Made by a program: the position numbers and the translations under genes | NCBI RefSeq assembly: GCF_001866645.1 | Contig: NZ_MLYP01000047.1 | Span: 1 to 45,868 of the forward strand | Length of the DNA stretch: 45,868 nt | Source of the DNA: Streptomyces colonosanans | GTDB lineage: Bacteria > Actinomycetota > Actinomycetes > Streptomycetales > Streptomycetaceae | Direction: 5' to 3' | Notes under the pieces: generated by a model | Databases searched by the model: none | What the model saw: only the letters and a program-made list of their open reading frames with translations | Told to the model about the DNA's origin: nothing | Shown: one piece after another, positions 17,761 through 25,358 of the stretch | Layout of the letters: every line of letters starts with the position of its first letter | Numbering within the stretch: the first letter of the stretch is position 1

Positions 17761-18112
17761 GCCGAGATCTGCTATTGAGCCCCTTATTCACCCTGGGGAA
17801 CCAAAGCTTTGCGGAAAGTGTTCAAATCGACATAAACCCTGACACTCGATGGGGGTCAGGCGGGCCTCCGGCCCCTCACGGGGAAGGACGCCCAGATGTT
17901 CGGTCCCGTTCCGGCACACACCGCGAAGCGAACCGGATCACATTCGGATCACGAGATCGCAACGGGGATCGTGCGCCCGGTGGTGCGCCATGTGTCCCCG
18001 GCACCCCAGGGGCAAACCTTTCGTCTGCCAGATGAACCGGATGAGGTGAAACATCTCCCACATCCCGCACATCAAGTTGACAGTGAAGGTGTGAACCGCT
18101 CTCCTGGAGGGC
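17761..18112. other. Intergenic region between whiB and the cysteine-dioxygenase leader
   Basis: About 350 bp with no supported gene. A 95-codon plus-strand frame (17896-18183) has no good ribosome-binding site or recognisable content and overlaps the short Cys-rich ORF. The A+T-richer patch at 17775-17850 probably holds upstream whiB control sites. A promoter for the plus-strand genes may lie around 18000-18090, where TTGACA (18077-18082) is a good -35 match, but no clear -10 follows it. Confidence 0.4.
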
Positions 18113-18199
18113 ATGCTCGCGAACTCGGCACCCACCTCGACCCGCACCGCCGGGTCCACTGGTGCTGCCCGCGCTCGCTGTAGCTGTTCCGGCTGTTGA
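18113..18199 (+). CDS. Cys-rich short ORF, candidate leader peptide for cysteine dioxygenase
   Basis: This is a 28-codon ORF: ATG at 18113, TGA at 18197-18199. It begins MLANSAPTSTRTAG and ends RARCSCSGC. Three of the last six codons are Cys (all TGT). GGAGG at 18106-18110 precedes the ATG at a rather short two-base gap. It sits 153 bases ahead of the cysteine dioxygenase start on the same strand, with an inverted repeat (18255-18298) between. Terminal Cys runs in short ORFs are known from cysteine-responsive attenuation leaders in mycobacteria. The same logic here would tie expression of cysteine catabolism to charged tRNA-Cys. That role is inference. Confidence 0.5.
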   Translation: MLANSAPTSTRTAGSTGAARARCSCSGC

Positions 18200-18254
18200 G
18201 CCTTCTCCACCGCTCCGGCCGCTTCTGAGTCCACACGACTCGGCTGTTGTCCCC

Positions 18255-18298
18255 TCCGCCCGCATCAGGGCCCCCGCCACGCCCGTGACCCGGGCGGA
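18255..18298 (+). promoter_or_regulatory. Inverted repeat between the Cys-rich ORF and cysteine dioxygenase
   Basis: TCCGCCCG (18255-18262) pairs perfectly with CGGGCGGA (18291-18298). Inside lies a smaller GGG...CCC pairing. The structure is 56 bases past the short ORF stop and 54 bases before the dioxygenase ATG. It could be an attenuator or a sequestering hairpin. There is no T-tract. The loop is large (28 bases), so folding should be checked. Confidence 0.4.
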
Positions 18299-18352
18299 CG
18301 ACACGCGACACCCAGCCCCCGCACTCTCCTGCCGAGGAACCACCGCACCCCC

Positions 18353-18931
18353 ATGAACAGCGACAGCGACCTCCAGATCGCCGGCGACATCCTCGAAGTA
18401 CCGCACCTGCTTCAGCCGCCGCGCGAGCACCCGGTCACGGTGGCCGAGTTCGCCGGCCTCGCCCGCTCCATCGCCGCCGACCGATCCCAGTGGGAGCACC
18501 TGGTGGGGTACGACGCGACTTCCCGCTGGTACCACCGGCTGCGCACCGTTCCCCAAGCTCTCGGCTCCGCTCGAGCAGGGGAGACCCCGATCGGCTACGA
18601 GGTGTGGCTGCTGTCCTGGCTCCCCGGGCAGGGCACCGGACGGCACGGCCACGGGCGCTCGTCCGGCGTACTGACCGTCCTGCACGGCGCACTGACGGAG
18701 CGCACGGAGCGCGGCACACGCGCGTGGGGTGCGGGGATGCAGCGGGTGTTCGCCCCGGGATACGTGCACGAGGTGGTGAACGACTCGCTGGAGCCGGCGG
18801 TGAGCCTGCACGTCTACTACCCGGGGCTGACCGAGATGCCGATGCTCCCCCACTCCTCGCTTCGTGCGACCGAGGGCACCCCCGTGGCCTGCACGGCCGA
18901 GCGCGGGTGGGCGGGCACAATCACCGCCTGA
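18353..18931 (+). CDS. Cysteine dioxygenase family protein (cupin)
   Basis: This is a 192-residue iron-dependent cupin. The first metal motif is GRHGHGRSSG (H98, H100) and the third His lies in YVHEVVND (H139). Thiol dioxygenases of this type oxidise cysteine (or a related thiol) to the sulfinate in the cytosol. The residues VPQALGSARAGETPI (66-80) are encoded by a dispersed repeat and look like an in-frame insertion ahead of the conserved GYEVWLLSW strand. The ATG at 18353 has only a weak GAGGAA upstream. The fbiA gene follows after 96 bp. A short Cys-rich ORF lies upstream. Substrate could be cysteine or 3-mercaptopropionate. Confidence 0.88.
   Translation: MNSDSDLQIAGDILEVPHLLQPPREHPVTVAEFAGLARSIAADRSQWEHLVGYDATSRWYHRLRTVPQALGSARAGETPIGYEVWLLSWLPGQGTGRHGHGRSSGVLTVLHGALTERTERGTRAWGAGMQRVFAPGYVHEVVNDSLEPAVSLHVYYPGLTEMPMLPHSSLRATEGTPVACTAERGWAGTITA
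18550..18588. repeat. Dispersed repeat copy inside the cysteine dioxygenase gene
   Basis: The complement of this segment contains GCTCGAGCGGAGCCGAGAG, identical over 19 bases to the intergenic copy at 29811-29851. Both copies are flanked by runs of C and G that can pair. Here the element is read through in frame and adds about 15 residues to the protein without a stop. Confidence 0.75.
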
Positions 18932-19027
18932 GACGCCACGCGGCGGCCGGCCGCCGCTTCAGGGCGGGACAACGGCCGGCCACAGCCTGCTCACGCGTTG
19001 TCGGCCCCGCCTGCAAGACTGGCTCTC

Positions 19028-19987
19028 ATGCGCATTGTGGTTCTGGCAGGCGGCATCGGCGGTGCCCGGTTTCTTCGCGGTCTGAAGCGGGCCGCGCCCG
19101 ACGCGGACATCACGGTCATCGGCAACACCGGCGACGACATCCACCTCTTCGGGCTGAGAGTCTGCCCGGACCTCGACACGGTGATGTACACGCTCGGTGG
19201 CGGCATCAACGAGGAGCAGGGCTGGGGCCGAGCCGACGAGACCTTCCACCTCAAGGAAGAACTCGCGGCGTACGGCGTCGGACCGGACTGGTTCGGGCTC
19301 GGCGACCGTGACTTCGCCACGCACATCGTGCGGACACAGATGCTGGGCGCGGGCTATCCGCTCAGCGCGGTCACCGAGGCCCTGTGCGACCGCTGGAAGC
19401 CGGGGGTCCGGCTCATCCCCATGTCGGACGACCGCGTCGAGACGCATGTCGCCGTCGAGGTGGAGGGCGAACGCAGGGCGATCCATTTCCAGGAGTACTG
19501 GGTGCGGCTGCGGGCCGGTGTCCCGGCCGAGGCAGTCGTGCCGGTGGGTGCCGAGCAGGCGAAGCCGGCGCCGGGCGTCCTGGAGGCGATCGCCGAGGCG
19601 GACGTCGTGCTCTTCCCGCCGTCCAATCCGGTGGTGTCCGTCGGCACGATCCTCGCGGTGCCCGGTATCCGGGAGGCCATCGCAGAGGCCGGAGTGCCCG
19701 TCGTAGGCCTCTCCCCCATCGTCGGCGACGCGCCCGTGCGCGGGATGGCCGACAAGGTGCTCGCGGCGGTCGGCGTGGAGTCGACGGCCGCGGCGGTCGC
19801 CGAGCACTACGGCTCGGGGCTGCTGGACGGCTGGCTCGTCGACTCGGTGGACGCGGCGGCCGTGGAGCGTGTCGAGGCGGCGGGCATCCGCTGCCGCGCG
19901 GTGCCGCTGATGATGACGGATCTGGAGGCGACCGCACAGATGGCCCGTGAGGCGCTGGCGCTGGCGGAGGAGGTGCGGGGGGCTTGA
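19028..19987 (+). CDS. fbiA: 2-phospho-L-lactate transferase (F420 biosynthesis)
   Basis: This is 319 residues from the ATG at 19028 (MRIVVLAGG). An ATG-like start 10 codons earlier has no conserved sequence. Family signatures are LAGGIGGARFLRGLK (6-20), IGNTGDDIHLFGL (31-43), PSNPVVSVGTIL and SPIVGDAPVRGMADK. FbiA joins a phospho(enol)pyruvate- or lactate-derived GDP intermediate to the deazaflavin Fo to give (dehydro)F420-0. The gene overlaps fbiB by four bases (TTGA), so translation is coupled. fbiA-fbiB beside whiB is the same order I recall from mycobacteria. Confidence 0.96.
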   Translation: MRIVVLAGGIGGARFLRGLKRAAPDADITVIGNTGDDIHLFGLRVCPDLDTVMYTLGGGINEEQGWGRADETFHLKEELAAYGVGPDWFGLGDRDFATHIVRTQMLGAGYPLSAVTEALCDRWKPGVRLIPMSDDRVETHVAVEVEGERRAIHFQEYWVRLRAGVPAEAVVPVGAEQAKPAPGVLEAIAEADVVLFPPSNPVVSVGTILAVPGIREAIAEAGVPVVGLSPIVGDAPVRGMADKVLAAVGVESTAAAVAEHYGSGLLDGWLVDSVDAAAVERVEAAGIRCRAVPLMMTDLEATAQMAREALALAEEVRGA

Positions 19988-21378
19988 GCGGGCTTTCCGA
20001 ACACAAGACGGCGGGCGACGGGCCGGCCCGGATCGAGACAACCGGCGGCGGGGTGCCGCTGGACGGTGGCGCGGTCGGTGCCGCACCCGGTTACCGGGTG
20101 TGGGCGGTCCCCGGGCTGCCGGAGATCCGTGAGGGCGACGACCTGGCCAAGGTCGTCGCCGCCGCCGAGCCCGGACTCGCCGACGGGGACGTGCTGCTCG
20201 TCACCTCGAAGATCGTGTCCAAGGCCGAGGGCCGCGTCGTGCGTGCGGACGACCGGGAGGCCGCCATCGACGCGGAAACGGTGCGGGTCGTGGCCCGGCG
20301 CGGGCCGCTCAGGATCGTCGAGAACCGGCAGGGGCTGGTGATGGCCGCCGCCGGTGTCGACGCCTCCAACACCCCCTCGGGGACCGTGCTGCTGCTGCCC
20401 GAGGACCCCGACGCGTCCGCGCGGGCCCTCAGGGACGGGCTGCGGGACGTCCTCGGCGTCGAGGTCGGCGTGATCGTCACCGACACCTTCGGACGGCCCT
20501 GGCGCACCGGGCTCACCGATGTCGCCATCGGCGCCGCGGGCGTACGGGTCCTCGACGACCTGCGCGGCGACACGGACGCGCACGGCAACCCCCTGAGCGC
20601 GACCATCGTGGCCGCCGCCGACGAACTGGCCGCCGCCGGCGATCTGGTCAAGGGCAAGGCCGCCGGGCTTCCCGTCGCCGTCGTACGCGGGCTGCCGCAC
20701 ATGGTGACCGGGGACGACGGCGAGGGGGCCCGCGCCATGGTGCGCGGCGCCCACGACGACATGTTCCGGCTCGGCACCTCCGAGGCGGTACGGGAAGCGG
20801 TGACCCAGCGGCGCACGGTACGGGCGTTCACCGACGAGCCCGTCGATCCCGGTGCCGTGCGGCGCGCGGTGGCCGCCGCCGTGACCGCTCCGGCGCCGCA
20901 CCACACGACGCCGTGGCGGTTCGTGCTCCTGGAGTCCGAGGTGTCGCGGACCCGGCTGCTGGACGCGATGCGTGACGCCTGGATCGCCGATCTGCGCCGC
21001 GACGGGAAGTCCGAGGAGTCGATCGCGAAGCGGGTCCGGCGCGGGGACGTCCTGCGCAACGCTCCGTACCTCGTCGTGCCCTGCATGGTCATGGACGGGT
21101 CCCACACCTACGGTGACGCGCGGCGGGACGCCGCCGAGCGGGAGATGTTCGTGGTCGCCACCGGGGCGGGCGTGCAGAACCTCCTGGTCGCGCTCGCCGG
21201 GGAGCGGCTCGGCTCGGCATGGGTGTCGTCGACGATGTTCTGCCGGGACGTCGTCGTCAAGGAACTCGGGCTGCCGGAGAGCTGGGAGCCGATGGGGGCC
21301 GTGGCGGTGGGCCATCCGGCCGAGGAGCCGAGGCCGCGGCCCGAGCGGGACGCGGGGTCGTTCATCGAGGTGCGGTGA
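19984..21378 (+). CDS. fbiB: F420 gamma-glutamyl ligase / dehydro-F420 reductase fusion
   Basis: This is 464 residues. An N-terminal CofE-like ligase domain (about 37-250, with LLVTSKIVSKAEGR and VTDTFGRPWRTG) adds glutamates to F420-0. A C-terminal nitroreductase-fold FMN domain (about 262-450, starting AVREAVTQRRTVRAF) is the part that in mycobacteria reduces dehydro-F420. The two-domain fusion is typical of actinobacteria. The start is the TTG at 19984, overlapping the fbiA stop. The first 35 residues are not conserved. No gene for fbiC or fbiD is in the window. Confidence 0.96.
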   Translation: MSGLSEHKTAGDGPARIETTGGGVPLDGGAVGAAPGYRVWAVPGLPEIREGDDLAKVVAAAEPGLADGDVLLVTSKIVSKAEGRVVRADDREAAIDAETVRVVARRGPLRIVENRQGLVMAAAGVDASNTPSGTVLLLPEDPDASARALRDGLRDVLGVEVGVIVTDTFGRPWRTGLTDVAIGAAGVRVLDDLRGDTDAHGNPLSATIVAAADELAAAGDLVKGKAAGLPVAVVRGLPHMVTGDDGEGARAMVRGAHDDMFRLGTSEAVREAVTQRRTVRAFTDEPVDPGAVRRAVAAAVTAPAPHHTTPWRFVLLESEVSRTRLLDAMRDAWIADLRRDGKSEESIAKRVRRGDVLRNAPYLVVPCMVMDGSHTYGDARRDAAEREMFVVATGAGVQNLLVALAGERLGSAWVSSTMFCRDVVVKELGLPESWEPMGAVAVGHPAEEPRPRPERDAGSFIEVR

Positions 21379-21482
21379 GCGGGGCGCGCAGCGCCGGGTG
21401 CGGGTTGCCGTGACGCGACCCCGCACGGCGTGCGCGCCCTTTACGCTCATAAGGCAGCCCCAGCAACACCAGGACTTCATCC

Positions 21483-22484
21483 GTGGCCGGACGATTCACT
21501 CCCCGTCCCACCGGCACGACCGTGCGCGGTGGACATGTCGTCGTGCCCCCGGGAGTGCCGCGGCAGGCCACGCCACCCGGGCGGCGGCGGACCTGGACCC
21601 CGCCCGGGCCTTTGGACCTGGGGCTGGTGCTCGGGCCGCTGCGGCGCGGTCCCGCGGATCCGACGTTCCGGGCGACACCGGATGGGGCGGTGTGGCGGGC
21701 CAGTCGCACCCCGGTGGGACCGGGCACCCTGCGGGTCGCACTGCGGGGTGCGGTCGCCGAGGCGGAGGCGTGGGGGCCGGGGGCGGAGTGGCTACTGGAC
21801 CAACTGCCGAAGATGCTGGGTGCGTTGGATGATCCGGGGGCCTTCGAGCCACGGCACCCGCTGGTCGCGCTGGCGCGGCACCGGCGGCCCGGACTGCGGC
21901 TGACGCGGACGGGACTGGTGCTGGAGTCGCTGATTCCGTCGGTTCTGGAGCAGAAGGTCACCACGGACGAGGCGTACCGGGCGTGGCGGTTGCTCGTACG
22001 GAAGTACGGGGAGCCTGCGCCGGGACCCGCGCCGGAGCGCATGCAGGTGATGCCGGAGCCGCGGACGTGGGCGTTGATCCCGTCGTGGGAGTGGCACCGG
22101 GCAGGGGTCGACGACAAGCGGGCGTCGACGGTCGTACGGGCGGTGCGGGTCGCTGCGCGGCTGGAGCAGGCGACGGGGATGGAACCCGCTCAGGCGCAGG
22201 CGCGGCTCGAGGTGGTGCCGGGCATCGGGCCGTGGACCTCCGCAGAGACCGTGCAGCGCAGCCACGGGGCGGCGGATTCCGTGACCGTGGGGGATCTGCA
22301 TCTGCCGGGCATCGTGGGGTATGCGCTGGCCGGGGACCGGGAAGCGGACGACTCCGTGATGTTGACGCTGCTGGAGCCGTACGCGGGGCAGCGCCACCGG
22401 GCGGCGCGGCTGATCCTGCTGAGCGGCCGCGTACCGCCGAGGCGCGCGCCGCGGATGCGACGGTGGGACATCGGGCGGTTGTAG
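21483..22484 (+). CDS. AlkA-like DNA-3-methyladenine glycosylase (HhH-GPD family)
   Basis: This is a 333-residue base-excision repair enzyme. The helix-hairpin-helix LEVVPGIGPWTSAETVQR (242-259) is followed by SVTVGDLHLPG, where D271 matches the catalytic aspartate position of the HhH-GPD superfamily. The region 146-160 (VLESLIPSVLEQKVT) is the conserved core helix with the Gln-Lys of AlkA relatives. The start is a GTG at 21483. It removes alkylated bases such as 3-methyladenine. It lies 104 bp after fbiB in the same direction. Expression may be separate: TTTACG...CATAAG at 21440-21455 is only weakly promoter-like. Confidence 0.9.
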   Translation: MAGRFTPRPTGTTVRGGHVVVPPGVPRQATPPGRRRTWTPPGPLDLGLVLGPLRRGPADPTFRATPDGAVWRASRTPVGPGTLRVALRGAVAEAEAWGPGAEWLLDQLPKMLGALDDPGAFEPRHPLVALARHRRPGLRLTRTGLVLESLIPSVLEQKVTTDEAYRAWRLLVRKYGEPAPGPAPERMQVMPEPRTWALIPSWEWHRAGVDDKRASTVVRAVRVAARLEQATGMEPAQAQARLEVVPGIGPWTSAETVQRSHGAADSVTVGDLHLPGIVGYALAGDREADDSVMLTLLEPYAGQRHRAARLILLSGRVPPRRAPRMRRWDIGRL

Positions 22485-22498
22485 GGGCGGATGGGGCC

Positions 22499-22517
22499 GG
22501 TGCGCGCCGGGCGCACC
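22499..22517. terminator. Short hairpin between convergent AlkA-like and nucleotidyltransferase genes
   Basis: GGTGCGC (22499-22505) and GCGCACC (22511-22517) form a seven-base stem with a five-base loop. It lies 14 bases after the glycosylase stop and 41 bases beyond the nucleotidyltransferase stop. It is shorter than the other terminators here. Confidence 0.5.
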
Positions 22518-22558
22518 TCGTGGTGAACACCCGGCGTCCGGTCGGCCCGTCGCAAGCC

Positions 22559-23641
22559 CTACTGGTCCGAGGAGAAGCGCACCGCCCCCGCCGGGATGGT
22601 GGCGTCGCACCAGACCCGTACCCCGTCGCGGAGTTCGTTGTCCGCGCCGACCACCGCGCCGTCGCCGACGACCGCGCCCGTGAGGACCGAGCGCTCGCCG
22701 ATGCGGGAGCGGACTCCGATCAGGGAGTCCGTGATGACCGCGCCCGGTTCCACGATCGCGCCGGACAGCAACGTGCTACCGAAGATCCGGGCGCCTTCCC
22801 CCACGGACGCGCCTTCGCCCACCACCGTGCCGCCCGTCAGCTTCGCGTCCGGGGCGACCGATGCCGTCGGCAGGATCAGGCGGTCGCCGCAGCGGCCGGG
22901 CACCGCGGGGGACGGGGCGCGGCCCAGGACCAGGTCCGCCGAGCCGCGGACGAAGGCCGCAGGGGTGCCCAGGTCCAACCAGTAGGTCGAGTCCACCATG
23001 CCCTGCAGATGGGCACCGGCCGCCAGCAGGTCCGGGAACGTCTCGCGTTCCACCGAGACCGGGCTGCCCGCCGGGATCGTGTCGATGACCGAGCGGCGGA
23101 AGACGTACGCCCCGGCGTTGATCTGGTCGGTGACGATCTCCTCGGGCGTCTGCGGCTTCTCCAGGAACGCCGTTACCCGGCCCGTCGCATCGGTGGGGAC
23201 CAGCCCGTACGCCCTGGGGTCCGCGACCTTCGTGAGGTGGAGCGAGACGTCCGCGCCCGTCGACTCGTGCGTGCTCACCAGGGCGCGGATGTCCAGGCCC
23301 GTCAGGATGTCGCCGTTGAAGACCAGGACCGGGTCGTCGGGGCCCGAGTGGAGGCGGCTCGCCACATTGCGGATGGCACCGCCGGTGCCGAGGGGCTCCT
23401 GCTCCGTGACGTACTCCAGCCGAAGGCCGAGGGCCGAGCCGTCGCCGAAGTACGGCTCGAAGACTTCGGCCAGATAGGACGTGGCGAGCACGATGTGTTC
23501 CACGCCCGCCGCCCTCGCCCGCGTCAACTGGTGCGTGAGGAAGGGGACTCCGGCCGCCGGAACCATCGGTTTCGGGGTGTGCACCGTGAGTGGGCGCAGC
23601 CGGGTACCCCTGCCGCCGACCAGGAGGATCGCTTCTGTCAC
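22559..23641 (-). CDS. Sugar-1-phosphate nucleotidyltransferase, mannose-1-P guanylyltransferase-like
   Basis: This is 360 residues from the GTG at 23641. The nucleotide-binding signature GGRGTRLRPL (9-18) with TPKPMVP (22-28) starts a classic nucleotidyltransferase domain (about 1-235; FNGDILTGLD is the metal/sugar region). The C-terminal part (about 260-345) is a left-handed beta-helix of hexapeptide repeats. The recalled ortholog in M. tuberculosis is Rv3264c (ManB/ManC), which makes GDP-mannose. Here it would follow ManA and ManB, encoded nearby. UDP-glucose-type activity cannot be excluded. The frame upstream of the GTG overlaps the amidase gene and is not coding. A 10-bp hairpin lies at -24 to -51. 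Confidence 0.92.
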   Translation of the reverse strand: MTEAILLVGGRGTRLRPLTVHTPKPMVPAAGVPFLTHQLTRARAAGVEHIVLATSYLAEVFEPYFGDGSALGLRLEYVTEQEPLGTGGAIRNVASRLHSGPDDPVLVFNGDILTGLDIRALVSTHESTGADVSLHLTKVADPRAYGLVPTDATGRVTAFLEKPQTPEEIVTDQINAGAYVFRRSVIDTIPAGSPVSVERETFPDLLAAGAHLQGMVDSTYWLDLGTPAAFVRGSADLVLGRAPSPAVPGRCGDRLILPTASVAPDAKLTGGTVVGEGASVGEGARIFGSTLLSGAIVEPGAVITDSLIGVRSRIGERSVLTGAVVGDGAVVGADNELRDGVRVWCDATIPAGAVRFSSDQ

Positions 23642-23664
23642 CTGTCGTCTCTGCTTCCTGCCGG

Positions 23665-23692
23665 GGCCGGCCGAACTGTCCATCGGCCGGCC
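23665..23692 (-). promoter_or_regulatory. Perfect hairpin in the 5' region of the nucleotidyltransferase gene
   Basis: GGCCGGCCGA (23665-23674) pairs perfectly with TCGGCCGGCC (23683-23692) over 10 bp with an eight-base loop. It ends 24 bases upstream of the start codon. It could be an operator, or an RNA hairpin limiting access to the ribosome-binding site. It is not a usual terminator position for the amidase gene, which lies further upstream on the same strand. Confidence 0.5.
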
Positions 23693-23878
23693 AGTGTATG
23701 CAGACCGGGTTAGGAGGACTGCTGAAGGCGTTATGAGGACCGTTAGAGAGGCCCCTTGGATGTGCCCTCGATGACAGTGGGGTGTCCTTCGACGGCTGTG
23801 CGGGGATGCCCCCGTACGTCTTCGTGCGGATGAACTCGTACGGCGTGTCATGGGCGTCGTGCGTGTGGTGCCGATCGC

Positions 23879-23918
23879 CGTACGACGTCGTACGGGTGGT
23901 TCCGTACGACGTCGTGCG
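23879..23918. repeat. Tandem 16-bp palindromes downstream of the amidase gene
   Basis: CGTACGACGTCGTACG (23879-23894) is a perfect palindrome. CGTACGACGTCGTGCG (23903-23918) repeats it 24 bases on with one change. Several shorter CGTACG and GTCGTGCG pieces lie within 23810-23870. The pair lies 14-53 bases past the amidase stop. It may be a termination structure or a protein-binding site. Confidence 0.6.
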
Positions 23919-23931
23919 ATGACCGCGCCCC

Positions 23932-25218
23932 TCAGCGGCCCTGGTAGCGGGCCGCGGCGGAGCGGACCGAGCCGAGTTTGCCGTAGAGCAGCGTTCCCGG
24001 GCAGTCCGTGCTGTACCCGTCGCGATGGCCGGAGATCACGTTCAGTCGTGCGTTTTCCCCTTCTGGGTAGCGATTGCCGCCCCCGGACCTCAGGTATGTC
24101 TTGCCGCGCGGGTCCATGCCGTAGAGGCCGAGCTTCCACGCGGCGAGCCTGGCGATAGAGGTCACCATGGCGGCCGACGGTGTGCTGTCCTCGAAGGAGC
24201 CGATGGCGGCGACCCCCATGCTGCTGTCGTTGAATCCGAGGGTGTGGGCGCCCAGGACAGGCTTGTCCGCGCCGCCCGCGCGACCTTCGTAGATGTCTCC
24301 GCACCTGTCGACGAGGAAGTTGTAGCCGATGTCCCGCCAGCCGCTGCTCACAACGTGGTAGCGGTAGATACCGCGGATGACCGAGGAGGCCTGGGAGCAG
24401 CTGTAGCCGTTACCCGTCGCCGTGTGGTGCACGAAGGCCACCTTGACCTTGTCGGTGTAGACGAATCCGGGCTCCCGCAAACTCTCGTCGGCGCCCCAGC
24501 CGCGCCGCGTGATGATTCTCGGGCGCGATGCCGTCACCCCCTTCGAGAGGGCGGGCAGCTGTCGGTCGTTCACCGGCGCGGAGCCGTCACCGACGGCGGA
24601 CGTGGTGGTGTCGGTACCTGGCAGGGAGCCGGATAAGTCCCCGCCCTCGGACTCCTCCGAGGCGGCGGCGTCCCTCGACTGCTCCGGGGCGCCTTTGGCC
24701 GGTTCCGCGCCTGGGTCGATCAGTTCGACCCGCAGGCCGTCGGGAAGCGCGGGCGCACGGGTCTCGTCCGCGCGCACCCGTACCTCGACGCCGTTCGAGT
24801 CGCCGACCCACAGCGGGGCCGTCGATCCGCGCAGCCGGTTCGAGCGGCCCTCCTTGGTCTTGCGGTCGGGACCGTGGCCGTCGTTGTGCACCTCCAGCTC
24901 CTGCCAGCCGGACCAGCGGGCCGTGCCGCTCGCCCGGGTGCGGATCTGGGCACGGCCGTGCAGTTCGGCCCCCGGATCGTCCCAGACGACGCCGATCATC
25001 GAGAAGGTGCGTACGGACTGGGGGGCCAGCCCCCATTCGGGCGCCGCCCCGGGGGTGCGGGCGCTGGTGAGGGGAACGAGTCGGAGGGACTGGGTGCTGC
25101 CGGGGATGGCCGAGCGGTCGGCCGGGACCGGCCCCGCCGCCGCGGCCGGAAGGGTGAGCGACAGGGTCAGTGCCGCCGCGCAGGTGAAGCCGATCGAGGA
25201 AGCAAGGTATTTACGCAT
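23932..25218 (-). CDS. Secreted peptidoglycan recognition protein / N-acetylmuramoyl-L-alanine amidase
   Basis: This is 428 residues from the ATG at 25218. In-frame ATGs at 25224 and 25235 are alternatives. A signal peptide (1-27, cleavage after LPAAAA) precedes a variable region (30-225, beta-rich then Ser/Glu-rich) and a C-terminal PGRP/amidase-2 domain (about 233-425). Zinc ligands appear to be H264 or H265 in FVHHTATG, H398 in SGHRD and C406 in DCPGTL. Y300 in DIGYNF is the usual catalytic tyrosine, and HTLGFN (325-330) is conserved. It should cut the amide bond between muramic acid and the stem peptide outside the cell. Its 5' end lies 140 bp from the divergent TIGR03089 gene. Confidence 0.93.
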   Translation of the reverse strand: MRKYLASSIGFTCAAALTLSLTLPAAAAGPVPADRSAIPGSTQSLRLVPLTSARTPGAAPEWGLAPQSVRTFSMIGVVWDDPGAELHGRAQIRTRASGTARWSGWQELEVHNDGHGPDRKTKEGRSNRLRGSTAPLWVGDSNGVEVRVRADETRAPALPDGLRVELIDPGAEPAKGAPEQSRDAAASEESEGGDLSGSLPGTDTTTSAVGDGSAPVNDRQLPALSKGVTASRPRIITRRGWGADESLREPGFVYTDKVKVAFVHHTATGNGYSCSQASSVIRGIYRYHVVSSGWRDIGYNFLVDRCGDIYEGRAGGADKPVLGAHTLGFNDSSMGVAAIGSFEDSTPSAAMVTSIARLAAWKLGLYGMDPRGKTYLRSGGGNRYPEGENARLNVISGHRDGYSTDCPGTLLYGKLGSVRSAAARYQGR

Positions 25219-25358
25219 GACCATGATCTTGGACATAGTCAGGCATATATGTCCATCCAGGACTTGACGGGCCATCGGTTCCGCTCCGCCGAACCGGTGG
25301 TCCGTCACTCTCCCGCCGGTCCACCCCCCGGGCGAGGGCCCCGCGTACGCTTGCGCGC

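Noticed and set aside
17896..18183. A 95-codon plus-strand frame between whiB and cysteine dioxygenase
   Set aside because: No good ribosome-binding site and no protein-like composition, and it overlaps the better supported short Cys-rich ORF in another frame.
18162..18356. A 64-codon frame ending in an ATGA overlap with the cysteine dioxygenase start
   Set aside because: The overlap looks like translational coupling, but the peptide is Pro/Ala-rich with no ribosome-binding site, and runs through the inverted repeat.
23642..24304. An N-terminal extension of the nucleotidyltransferase gene
   Set aside because: It is antisense to nothing but overlaps the end of the amidase gene in another frame, is Arg-rich, and the family starts at the GTG at 23641.
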